A DNA stretch of 64,000 nucleotides, from positions 25,636,906 through 25,700,905 of the forward strand of contig CM040745.1 of assembly GCA_022829145.1 (NCBI GenBank). The letters are read 5' to 3'. Made by a program: the position numbers and the translations under genes. Positions 13,561 to 25,452 of this stretch are shown here, in pieces; position 1 is the first letter of the stretch, and the number at the start of each line of letters is the position of its first letter. Below the pieces are notes generated by a model that was given only the letters and a program-made list of their open reading frames with translations, was not told the DNA's origin and searched no databases. The stretch comes from Albula goreensis (Eukaryota; Chordata; Actinopteri; Albuliformes; Albulidae).

Positions 13561-14566
13561 AACTGAAGTACCAGAGGAAGCAACGCCTTTCGCTATGATG
13601 TCCGACGAAAATAAGAAATTGTAATCGGTTCGGAATCGGATGATTCGTTAAACCTAGCTTGCTAACGAGTCACAACAGATGGGCTATTCCCATGTTTCAA
13701 TAGTCCCGCTCCTGTCCCCCAGAAACCGCCCGCTTGCTGCAAAACATTACGGCTGCGCATGTCAGCTGCGTGAAGATTAGATGGCAGGCCCGGAATACCC
13801 AACCAACCAATCAGCACCATGAACAGATACGGTCCAGAATTTATATATGCCCCGCCCATATCTGGTAAGAACTGCATGTACCAAACGCAATGGGCAAATG
13901 AACACAGTCATAGAGTGGAGTAGCATCCGTTTAGAGATCCACCAAGCTTTATATAAAATACTCCACTAGCATTGTTGTGAGTATTCCTATAATTTAAATT
14001 CTCCGTATGGAATTGGTGGATCTGCGCATGGGACGTAAAATATAGGACTATACGGGAAATGAGACAATAAAATGAAAACGTTTTAACACGTCAATATGAA
14101 ATCTAAATTCATTCAATTCACTAAACCACAGTTTACCAAACTGTGAAGAAAAAAAAGGCATCCACACATTTGCGCATTGACTCCTCCAAACGCCAGGTGG
14201 CACTAATGCTAAATACTACAAACATATCTTTAGCGATTTCTGAGGTATGGTAAAGGTCAAAGATTTACTGGCCTACTATACTTCTTCGAGGGGTTACGGA
14301 AACGATTATGTTTTTCCGGGTGTTAAGCATATCGTTTAACACAGTCAAAGTTCACTGAAGATAACTTGCTAATTTTAACATTTATAAATAGTTATGGCAC
14401 ATGAAGAAAATTCAGAAAGTTGACTGATGCAGCAACAGCCACTCACCCAAAACAAAACTCCGGGAATAAACTCTTTGGACATCCGTCGGCACATGTCCCG
14501 TTTGGTGCTGTGGAGTTGTTCATGAGGAGAAGAGTATATTTGTGAGGGTTAACAAGTGACTTGGAA
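13561..14566. promoter_or_regulatory. PIBF1/DIS3 divergent promoter region
   Basis: Head-to-head spacer of about 1.46 kb between the two start codons. Visible motifs: a CCAAT box within CCAACCAATCAG (about 13804-13812); three TGCGCAT NRF1-like half-sites at 13754, 14023 and 14171; CGCCAGGTGGCACTA at 14191-14205, similar to the 3' half of a CTCF site; and TTCCGG at 14314-14319, an ETS core on the minus strand. Transcription starts cannot be placed from sequence alone. Motif calls are by eye. Confidence 0.6.
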
Positions 14567-17500
14567 ATGTTAAAATCTAGAATATTCGTCAAAAAGACAC
14601 GATCGGGAGGGGTCAAGAAGATAGTCCGGGAGCATTACCTGAGAGATGACATTTGGTGTGGAAGTGAATTTTGCGCAGAATGCAAGCAAGATGCCCCAGT
14701 GCTGCAACAAGATGCTTGCATTGAAAGCAATTTGTTTTCATCCCCTCACTACCTTATACCCGACACAAATGTGGTGTTACATCAGGTACTGTATACAATT
14801 CATATGTAACGAATGTCAGTACTTTTGTGCAACTTTTTTGTGCAACAAAAGAATTAGTAACCAAATGTTAAATACGACGACTTTATGTTAATTTGTCCAA
14901 TTGAGACTATGTATAACGCCTACACTGTTCACCCAACACGGATGATAAAGAACCGAAAGCCTAAATTTAGACTATGCCATCTCGATTTTAAATGTAATGT
15001 GCTGGACCACAAAGCATCAAAAAAATCTGTCACTACTGCACTACTTATGTACTGTACTCTGTTGCTGACACATGGATGTGTTAAAGTTTCAAATGCACTT
15101 TCATTAGCTGGAGAGGGAATGGGGGTTATATTTTATTCGTGTTTCACCCAATGAATTTATGTATATTTTCTTATCAGATCGATATCCTGGAAGATGCCTT
15201 AATCAGAAATGTCATCATTCTTCAAACCGTCCTGCAGGAAGTCAGACATAGGAGTGCCCCAATTTATAAGAGAATTAAAGATGTCATCCATGATCCCGAG
15301 AAACATTTTTACACTTTCACCAACGAACACCACAGGTAACGGTGGTATAGAACAAATTCTGAAAGAAATACACCCCTGAATGTGGTCAACAATTGTGTGT
15401 GGGTTAATATTTAGGTTTGGCAAAAATTCTACATTCAGTGTTGACAGGCACTCAGTTTTTAGTAGTGCAAGGTGACCTAGAAACTTAAGCAGTTTACATG
15501 CTCATATGTGAAAAACTCCAGAAGCCTTTGCACTGCTTTTATTTTTCAGGGAAACATACATAGAGCGGGAGCCAGCGGAAAGCGCTAACGATCGAAACGA
15601 CAGAGCAATCCGTGTGGCAGCCAAGTGGTACAGCGAACACCTTAAAAATGCTCCAAATGCTGAAGAACTGAGAATAGTCTTGTTGACAAATGACCGAGGA
15701 AATAAAGAGAAAGCAGAAGAAAGTGGTCTGACGGCACACAAATGTAAGAAGACACATTGGGAAATAGTTAAAGGTTTTGAACCTTTTTAAGAGTGTTTCA
15801 GCAGATAATTGCTTCTTTACTCACTCTCTTCATGGGTGCAGGTGAAGACTACGTCAAGAGTTTGATTGCCAACCCCGAACTGGTGGACCGTCTTGCTTTG
15901 ACTTCGGATGACCAAGTATGTACCTCAAAATGCTTCAGCATGTGAAGTCTAAGATGCAGAACCTCAATACATTTAATTTCCATTTTCATTGTAATTTAGT
16001 GCTTGATAATTGCTGTTTTTGTGCTTCTTCCACTCATCATAGAATGAAATCACCAGCAGTAAGCTTCTGTTCCCCGAGCATCTACCACTCTCTCGGATCC
16101 AGGCTGGGATTAAGAGCAAAACCTTCCTTCAAGGGACTTTCCGTGCAAGTAGAGATAACTACCTGGAGGCTACTGTCTTTGTCCAAGGAGAAGGAGAGGA
16201 AAGCACAGAGGCAAGTGACAAATGCATTGGCAGCATATGCATTTAACCTCAAATATGAGGAAGATTGTAAAGCAAACTGTAGTGCACTTTTCTTTGTGTT
16301 TGAATGTCACCAGAATTCATTCTAACTTAGTAATACTCTACCTTTCATGCAGTCTTGTCATACAAATTTTAATTAATGTATAAACGACATCAAAGTTAGT
16401 AGGAAATGGGACAGTAAGACTGTGCTTCACAATTGTAGAGGTCTCATTCTTTGATTCCATTTATATTCATCTTAGGTTCTGATCCAAGGCCTGCAGAACC
16501 TGAATCGGGCAGTGCACCAGGATGTGGTGGCCATGGAGCTCCTACCTCGTCACCAATGGGTGGCACCTTCATCTGTAGTGCTGCATGATGAGGGTCCCAA
16601 GGATGAAGACAAGGAAGAGGAGACTGAAAATATGGTCAGCAATCTGCATTGCACTACAGCAGTCAGACAGCTACAATGCATGCTGATTCAAAAAGCAATA
16701 CTGGTTCTCATGTTTGCACATCTTCTGTACATCCAGACATTATTGTGTGAGCAACAAAGAATTATTCACTTAAAATGGAAATCCGAAAAGGAAAGACATA
16801 CAGTCTGCACTGAACTGAGAGGAATAGAACACCAGATACATATTAACTGTAGCTTTGTCTTCTTCTGAATTGCAGTCAGCGATTAGGATTATTTGTGAAT
16901 CATTATCATGCCACATAAATATAACTGAGAATTGCAATCCAAAGTTCTAATTAGTCTATTGTTTATAATAATTACATTGTTTAAATAATCATATTTATTA
17001 ACTTTTAAATGAACTGGGATTGCTTTTAGGTGTGTATTGATTATTATAAATATAGCTCTGTATATATAGGCAAATATATACTCTAAAAAGAGATCTCTAA
17101 ATATTTAAAATGTATTTCTACATTTTTCCCATTCAGCTGAAGTGTGAAGCTAATGAAGCGATGCTGAAACCCACTGGGAAGGTAGTGGGCATCATTAAGC
17201 GCAACTGGAGGCCATTCTGTGGAATGCTGTCCAAATCACTGATTAAAGAGGTGATGTAAGACCTACTCTGGGCTTCTAGGCACTGTGCTCCATTAATTTA
17301 ATATTGTTATTTCTTTAGTCCCACACTCGTGAGTATTTCCTTTTTCAAACGGTACAAGTCATAATTGTTAGCCGTACTTGGCAAAGAACCTGATACATTT
17401 GTGAAAAATTTGGTTATAAATGAAATCATTAGTATTGAAATACAACATGTCTTTGCAACATGAGCCTTTTTTTAGAAATATAATTTCCTTGCAGGCCACA

Positions 17501-20500
17501 AAGCATTTATTTACCCCAGCTGATCGCAGAATCCCCAGAATCCGTATAGAAACTCGACAGGCTGCTGCCCTGGAGGGCCAGAGGATAATGGTCGCAATAG
17601 ATGGCTGGCCAAAGCATTCCAGATACCCAAATGTAAGCCTACACCTCATAGCTAGTATAAAGCATTTTCTGTTATTTTCAAGTGTCATCTGCTCTCTGCT
17701 ACAGCATGTGAGAGGGGGTTTGGTCTTCATGGTTTGTTTCAGGGTCATTTTGTGAGGAACTTGGGGAGCGCCGGAGACAAGGAGACTGAGACCGAGGTGT
17801 TGCTGCTGGAGCATGACGTTCCACACCAGACCTTCTCTCAGGCTGTTCTCAGCTTCTTACCTAAAATGCCATGGAGTATCACAAAAGAGGTGATGTCAAT
17901 GCTAACACAGCTACAGAAATTTTGTAGTAGGCATACTATGCAGCTTGAAAATATAATAAAGTAACCATACTCAGTTATTACTAATGCCGATTGGCTATCT
18001 GTGTTAGTGTGTATACCTGCTGATACCCGCTCTGCAAACTGTGTTTGTTTTTGCAAATTGTTCAGGAAATTTCAGAGCACCTTCCTTTAGCTTTGGGCAA
18101 GTCAGGTGTAGCAATAAATAACAGTGTTGAAATAAGTGGTGTTTCAGATACTTCCTTATGAAAAAGCATGTATCTGTTTATATTCCTCTTACTTTGCTTT
18201 AGCTGAGACCAGGTTTGCTTCTTATAGGATATGGAAAAGCGCGCTGACCTGAGGCATCTGTGTGTGTGCAGTGTGGACCCTCCTGGATGTACAGACATTG
18301 ATGATGCGCTTCACTGCCGAGACCTGGAAAATGGAAATCTGGAGGTATGATTGAACTTGGGAATTTTCAATGTAATTTGGGAAGCTTCCGTCCTCTGTCT
18401 TTTGAGCTCCTTCAGTCAGAATGCTGTTATGCTCACATATTCCAGGTGGGTGTTCACATAGCTGATGTTAGCCATTTCATCCGCCCCGGCAACGCTCTGG
18501 ATCAGGAGGCAGCAAACAGAGGAACAACAGTGTACCTGTGTGAAAAGGTAACAGTTTCTCTTATGCACCACTTTTTTGAACATGAATCTGCTTCTCCAGC
18601 ACATCCTGTGACTCCACATCTGAGTAACTGCAAACCCTGCAGTGGATAAGGAGAATAAAAATACACATCTCTCATTTCTCCAAACTCAGCGTTAACTTGT
18701 CTCAATGTTTGTATTTCAATAGAGGATTGATATGGTTCCTGAATTGCTGAGCTCCAACTTATGTTCTCTGCGGTCGAATGTAGAGAGGTAAGCAAGAGTG
18801 CAGTATGAATCTACAGTGATTTATATTTTTATCCATTTTATAAAATTGTTTTTTAAAATGTTTAATCCACAGAAGAATATCGATTTTAAATCTACAGGTT
18901 GGCATTCTCTTGTATATGGGAAGTTAACCACGATGCTGAAATTCTCAACACTCATTTCACCAAGAGTGTCATAAACTCCAAGGTAAGCAAGCATAATTAT
19001 TGTTTCTCCATGTTTTGCTAATTGCCACTGAAGGGAACTAAATGGTTGATTGTTGTCGTAGGCCTCTCTTACATATGCAGAAGCCCAGATGAGGATTGAT
19101 GACATCAGCATGAATGATGACATCACAAAGAGCTTACGTGGGTTAAACAAACTTGCAAAGATTCTAAAGAAGAAAAGAATTGAAAATGGGTATGTGTAGT
19201 ATTACAGTTACATTATGTGTTTCATTACCTAAAACAGGAATAACCAATCCAAGGAGCTTTAAAATGAGGAACCCACAAACTTTTGATATGATTGCACACT
19301 TGTGCCATTTATGGACAGTATGTACAACTGTGTATAGTTTATATAGTAAATTATTTTTATATGAATAGATGAATACCATTTTTGAATAACTGTTAAATTC
19401 CCTATTCCAGGTTACAGCTCTAATTTAATTAGCTGATAGTACTTTGAACGCAGTTACTTTACTGTGCTTTGTTACTCCATTTTCCAATATTAAATAATGA
19501 TTGTTGATGTTGTTCCCTCAGGGCACTGACCCTTTCCTCCCCAGAGGTGCGATTTCACATGGATAGTGAGACTCATGACCCCATTGACCTGCAAACCAAA
19601 GAGCTGAAGTGAGTGACAAAGGTTTCTGAAGACATTATTCAGCAGTGTCCAAGCAATTACACAATTACGATTACACACTTGATTTCCTGGGTCCAAACTG
19701 GTCACTGATTTATAGTGGAAGCAACAGAACCTGTGGTTCCTAAGGACCTGGGTAACCATTCCTGTATTATACAATTATAAGTGCATTGGTATTTATATTG
19801 ATATTTATCTTGAGCCATGAAATAAACACTTCATACCAAACAAGGGAGGAAGCCATCCAGCTCTGGTTGCTTGAGGTTGACTGTGCTGAGGGGGATAGAG
19901 AGCAGGGGCTTGCAGACCCTATTTCCTGTTTGGTTTTCAAAGTTATCTTCTCCCTCCTTTTGCTTTTTTGATTTTTTCAAAACAAGTTGGGCCTCACGTC
20001 TTTTGCTGTTCCTATTAGCATACATTTAAAGCTGAAGGGGTTTGATCTATCATCTAAATGTTTTATACTTGATCATTTTTGTCTGTATCTTGACCTTTTT
20101 AACCGCTATTATTTTCAGGGAAACAAACTCCATGGTTGAAGAATTCATGTTGCTGGCAAATATATCAGTCGCACAGAAAATATATGATGAGTTTTCGGAA
20201 TGTGCACTTCTCCGAAAACATCCGGCGCCACCTCCATCTAACTATGACATTCTGAACAAGGCAGCCAAATCTAAAGTACGTTTTTTTTCTAATCTAGTTC
20301 ATTTTACTACAGACTCAGCCAACTGTCACTTTGGAAGTAAGCTCAAATGACAAACTCATATTTCCCTTAGCTTAAGAAAATTTCACAGCACATTAAGTAA
20401 GAAAACTGACATAACAAATGAATAGAGATGGCAGTCAAACTGGGTGATTGTACACTCATTTCCTTTTATTTTCTTTACTCACTGCTACATAAGGACATAA

Positions 20501-21525
20501 TTATTCAACATATAAAGTGCTCCTTTTTTCTCTTACAGTAATTGTTTTATATATTTAACTTGCCAGGTAGTTGAAATGGCTATAGACCCATGATCTCAGA
20601 TACCTGTTTCCTGCTCAGGGCCTCGTCATCCACACGGATTCAGCAAAGGCTCTGGCTGACTCCCTGGATGAGGCCAAGGTGGATGGCTTTGCCTACTTCA
20701 ACACCCTGCTGAGGATCCTGGCCACGCGCTGCATGATGCAGGCCGTGTACTTCTGCTCTGGCATGGACAGCGACTTCCACCACTATGGCCTGGCCTCTCC
20801 CATCTACACCCACTTTACCTCACCAATCAGGAGGTGAGTCCACCCTCCTACAGTTACACAGAGGGGGAACCATGACTCCTGAAGATTTGAATTACAATGT
20901 TATGTATGTTACATCATGGTCCTCTGCTCCATAAAGAACTATGCACAACAGAACCTTTACTGAACACTTGTTTGAATCCACTGCCATTCTGTGCTGCATC
21001 TTACAGCCAGTGGCCTAATCACATGAATATGATTTTGTGCAGTGTACACAGTATAACCTCACATTTAGTTATATTTTTCTTGTGTGAATCTAACTAAAGT
21101 AAAAATTTCAGGTAGTTCAAGACAGAATTCTTGTCATTTTATATGGACTTTGTTTGAAAATGCTAATGCTAAAGACTACATATTAAAAGCTGGTAAAGCT
21201 AGGCCCTGAGAACAGTTAATGGAAGCAGAGGTTCTGGATGGATCATATAATTGATGGGAGCTGTTCCTAATGTCCTTTGTGCTGTTTCCACTCCTAAGGT
21301 ATGCAGACATCATAGTGCACCGCCTGCTGGCTGTGGCTATAGGTGCTGACTGCACATACCCTGACCTAATGGATAAACACAAGCAGTCAGCCCTCACTAA
21401 CAACCTGAACTACAGGCACAAGATGGCCCAGTATGCTCAAAGGGCCTCTGTTGCCTTCCACACACAGGTACAGTAATGATTTCCTGAAATGATAGGACTG
21501 TCACACTATATATATATATATATAC

Positions 21526-21573
<48 letters not shown>

Positions 21574-24202
21574 ATATATATGTATTTGTGTGTATATATA
21601 TGTATACAAGCAAATGCAATAAAATGATTAAGTAAATAAGTCGCATCCTGATTGGTGATTAGTGACACAGTTGTCTGCATGTTGTAGCAATAACTTGAAG
21701 AACCTTGCAACGTTGTCAGGGACTTAACAGTAGTTTTTTTGTCATTGGTTTTATGGTTCTATAAATATCTTAACATTTTTATAGTGGTATTTTGCAGCTG
21801 CTAAGTGGGTTTATTAAATAAAGTATTAATGTGTATTAATTCTTGGATTACAATTGTATTTTTCAGCTGTTCTTCAAGAGCAGAGGCATTCTCAATGAGG
21901 ATGGCTTCATCCTGTTTGTACGAAAGAATGCCATCATCATTCTCATCCCAAAGTTTGGACTTGAGGGCACGGTGTTCTTTGAGAACAAGGACAAACCCAC
22001 ACCAAGCCTTTCTTTTGATGAAGAGGTAGCTAAATATTTCAGCAGTTGTGCAGCTGTAGGCAATACCATATGTCCTTAGATGTAGGACAATTACAACTAT
22101 AAGCATGATTTCTCTCTAAAGAGTTTTGTCTAAACATTAGATTGACTTTTTATGTTACTCAGCACTAGTGTGTCTGCTAAATATGAGCATTCTGTCCAAT
22201 CTGAAGTCCAGTAGAACCTCTTCAATCCAAACCCCACTGAACTGCAGAAAATTGGGTATTTAGCAACATTGGTATTCTTCACTTGTATCAGCAAAACATG
22301 TCCCTTTGTGCAATAATGACTGTATTTTATGTTTCTTTTTTTAATATTTATGAAGTATGACAGTGATGGTGTTGCAGTTTAATGTTCACCCCTTTGCATC
22401 AGTGTTTGGAATTAACAAGGCTTCCTTAGAATGATGCTTCCAGGTTTATATCCATTTGATTACTAGTGTTACAGGGATACTGAGTTCCAGATTACTGAGC
22501 TTCAATTGTTTGTCTGTTTTGGTAAAAACAGAATCAGTCACGTGTAGTGTCTTTTTTGATCTTTTTCATTACCAAACTTTTAACTACATAATTAAAACAT
22601 AAGAGGAACGATTTTGTAAAATAGGAGGAAGACAGGCAGAAAACTAAAGATCCATTGGATTATTTTCAAGTGTATTTATGTTGCCTTCAAATATTTCCTC
22701 GATAGGGGCCTACACTGACAGTGGAAAAGCACACTTTCCACATGTTTGACAAAGTGAAAGTGACCATCAGCTTGGATGCATCCAACATCCAACATCAGAA
22801 AATAAGAATGTCTCTAATCGAACCTGTGGTAAGTTTTTTTTTTTTTTTTTTTCTCTCCCCTCTCTTTTCTGCAGGTTGCCAGTACTGCAGATAAATAACT
22901 GTATACTTAATGTAACTATTAAATAGTATACCTGGAGTTTGTAGGAGGGTTACAATGACCGCTGGTTCATAATGCTTCAGCACTGAATGGCTAACGTTTT
23001 TCCAAAGGTACACAGTTTTGTATCCTTGACCTCAGAAAAAATAGTACAGGTTTGTTTCATTATAAAAGTTATTTGTTAGTTGATAACAAATTTTTTCAGT
23101 CTTTCCTGAAAGACCAAATCTTCTCTCTGGCCTTATGGTGCCAGTATCATAACTCCATATGCATAGTAATTGTACATTAGTATTTAGTAAACATTGTTAG
23201 TCAGAAAAACCAAATACAATTTAATAAAGCCAGTCATAATGTGATTTTGAAAAGCTGCATGATTATGTACCATTTGGAGATACTGTTGCACAGATTGTTC
23301 TTTGCTGTCAGCAAACACATCATCTGTAGAGTCAGTGTTTAACCAGCTGTTGAGTCTGCAAGTTCACACAGCACTCAGTCCAGTGAAGGTGATTTAGCTG
23401 TAGTTACACAGTGGTTGATTGCAGAACTAGACGTCATTTGCGATTTTCTCATCAGTAATGTGAAATATGACTTCCCTGTTGTGCATGCGCACAACCAAAA
23501 CACTTCCTAACAATTTGCACTGATAATAGCCAATTTCAATATAATAGCCTGAGTATGACAGTAATTATTACCATCTGCATATAAAAATACGATTTAATGA
23601 GCTGGAATCACTGTAATCCTACAATATCGTTCTTTATTTTAAAGGTCTGACAGTGTGCAAATTCAAGATACACATTTTAAAAATTAAAAATTGAAAGCAT
23701 GTATTATAAAGCAGTCCTGTTATATTGGGTTATTGTGAGTCCCAATCACATTGGCTCTTACCAGATTGATTTTACAGCTGTTTAAACTGATTATCATTCT
23801 TCCAGATGATATATTTTGCTGTTGTATTTGCCCTTCGAGTTGATTGCAAGCAGTTTTATTTAAATGACTCATATTGATGAAATGTTCAGCTGTGCTTTGT
23901 ATGTGCACATTCATGTTGTTTATCACCTAATGCTTAGAAGCAGCACTGTGTTCAACACCTTTCCTTCATTTCTTGTCTTGATCCAAGTGGTAAAATTGCA
24001 AATTGCAGCGTTTATATGAAACTAAAATGTTGCATTACTGGGACCAAGTTATTCTCTCATGATGTCGGATATTATATGGTTAGCAGAAGTTAACCGTGTG
24101 AATGCGCAGTCTGTAATTCTGTGACTCTTCCAGATTCCTGGTGTCAGTGTTGCTGCACCTGAGGATGGACCAGAGGCAAAGAAGGCCAAGCTTGACCGCT
24201 GA
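14567..24202 (+). CDS. dis3: DIS3 (RRP44), exosome 3'-5' exoribonuclease and endonuclease, complete
   Basis: Catalytic subunit of the nuclear RNA exosome. Coding exons: 14567-14785, 15178-15335, 15550-15743, 15842-15915, 16043-16210, 16476-16634, 17137-17250, 17495-17632, 17743-17889, 18228-18344, 18446-18547, 18723-18787, 18898-18982, 19062-19189, 19522-19608, 20119-20275, 20619-20833, 21299-21467, 21867-22025, 22706-22828, 24134-24202. All phases agree, giving 948 residues (human 958). The start is the ATG at 14567 ([15 protein letters not shown]), as in human. The N-terminal CR3 cysteines C31, C36 and C39 are present. The PIN domain follows, with catalytic acids in PDTNVVLHQ (D66), E94 and later NDRNDRA and NDRGNKEK. 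Then come the cold-shock domains and the RNB domain with CTDIDDALH (about 478-486, including the equivalent of human D487). The C terminus is Lys-rich (KKAKLDR). Exon 5 uses a GC donor. All catalytic motifs are intact. Confidence 0.98.
14786..24133 (+). other. DIS3 introns, contents
   Basis: Twenty introns. Most are 79-510 bp with consensus GT-AG ends. The two longest are 22026-22705 and 22829-24133. The exceptions worth noting are the GC donor at 16211, the TA/TG microsatellite at 21506-21605, and a polypyrimidine tract with a cryptic acceptor just after the donor at 22829. I saw no convincing snoRNA, other RNA gene or transposon in them. Confidence 0.6.
21506..21605. repeat. Compound TA / TG / TA microsatellite in DIS3 intron 18
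   Basis: Alternating TA units, about 15 TG units, then more TA/TG tracts. It starts about 40 bp after the exon ending at 21467. Alternating purine-pyrimidine DNA of this kind is prone to length change and can adopt Z-DNA or cruciform forms. Confidence 0.95.
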
Positions 24203-24398
24203 AACTAGCTTTTTAGCCTGTTTGGTTGTTTTTATACATTTTTTTGTCTTCTAGCAATTGTCTTATACTGAAACTGTAAATGCCATGTAGTAACCATGAA
24301 AAATGAATGGTATATGAATTTTCCTCTCCTCTTCAACCATGTTCTCTTCAAAGGGTTTTTAGAACCATCATCACATACCATCAGAAATAATAAAGGAA

Positions 24399-24404
24399 AA
24401 TAAA
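24399..24404 (+). terminator. DIS3 poly(A) signal AATAAA
   Basis: AATAAA lies 197 bp after the DIS3 stop codon, within a short AT-rich 3' UTR (24203 to about 24420). Confidence 0.7.
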
Positions 24405-24419
24405 CCTTTATATAATTGG

Positions 24420-25054
24420 TAATTAGTCTTTTTTTTTTAATGCTGGTCCAGTTAGGAAGTCAATGATTGCAATGTTTAGGATTATACATACTAGAAATAG
24501 TGTCAGAAATGATTTTCCATGATTAAGTGTCGCTGTTTAGTTCTGTGTTTAGTAATGTACTTGTGCGTTGACAAGGGATATTCTGAAAATTTTACCTATT
24601 ACTGTTTTACATAGGAAGCCTCAAGTTATTTTTTTCAACTGCTTTACTATGTAGTAACAATGCTTTGATCACAAGAGGACAAACCATAGTGTTTTCCCCC
24701 CTACTGTTATTGATTTACCCTTGTGTTACAATCAATAAGGCATAGTTTGATTTTTTTTTGTGAGGATAATACTGCAATGCATCACAGTATTTTCATTTGT
24801 GAAAAGTCAGGTTTGATAGCCCTATTAAATGTGTAAAATGTTACATGAGCCAAATAAATACAAATATTGCATACAGTAAGGAATATTTAATGTGTATACA
24901 TCAGTCACACAAAACATGTTTGTTCATGTTGGTTCCATGTTTGCACAGCCACTTTAAATTTACTTTTAGCTTTAACAAATGTCTGCACATACATGCTGCT
25001 GAAATATTCATTCCGCTTAAAAAATTACTTTAAAAATATAAAATTAAAAAAATT
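24420..25054. other. DIS3/BORA convergent spacer
   Basis: AT-rich sequence between the tail-to-tail 3' ends of DIS3 and BORA. I see no gene or repeat here. Confidence 0.6.
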
Positions 25055-25060
25055 TTTATT
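25055..25060 (-). terminator. Candidate BORA poly(A) signal
   Basis: TTTATT on the plus strand, so AATAAA on the minus strand, about 395 bp after the BORA stop. If used, the BORA and DIS3 transcripts end without overlapping. Confidence 0.5.
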
Positions 25061-25452
25061 TTGAGGCAGCATAGATTCATAGTGGTTGTCATTAGGAGTT
25101 TCCTACGTAATCATAAAAAAGTTGTAAGAATTGTTATACAGTACTTCGGTCTTTTTACATGTCTTACTGACCTATTATTAATGCAATGCCATGCAGCATT
25201 TAAATTCACAATCACCAAAATTTAAATTAATACAAAACATTTCAGGTAATAAAAACTTTGACAGTCCATAATCCATGGTAACCATAAGAAAAAGTATTAA
25301 ATACTATTATTTTTGAAACCGTAATACAAGTGTTTGTGCAAGTAAAGAATTCATAGTACTCAGTATTTCTTAATGGTTCAACATCTGGAAACATGGCTGT
25401 TTCACTGAAAGCTTCCAGGGGGAGATAGGGTGTATGTGTGTCCCCTTCATTA

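Noticed and set aside
14561..14566. DIS3 frame extended upstream to the TTG at 14561
   Set aside because: TTG is not a likely vertebrate start; the ATG at 14567 gives the conserved MLKS N terminus.
23115..23165. GTGCCAGTATCATAAC, slightly like the start of U4 snRNA
   Set aside because: Similarity is short and the rest of U4 is absent. Too weak even for a pseudogene.
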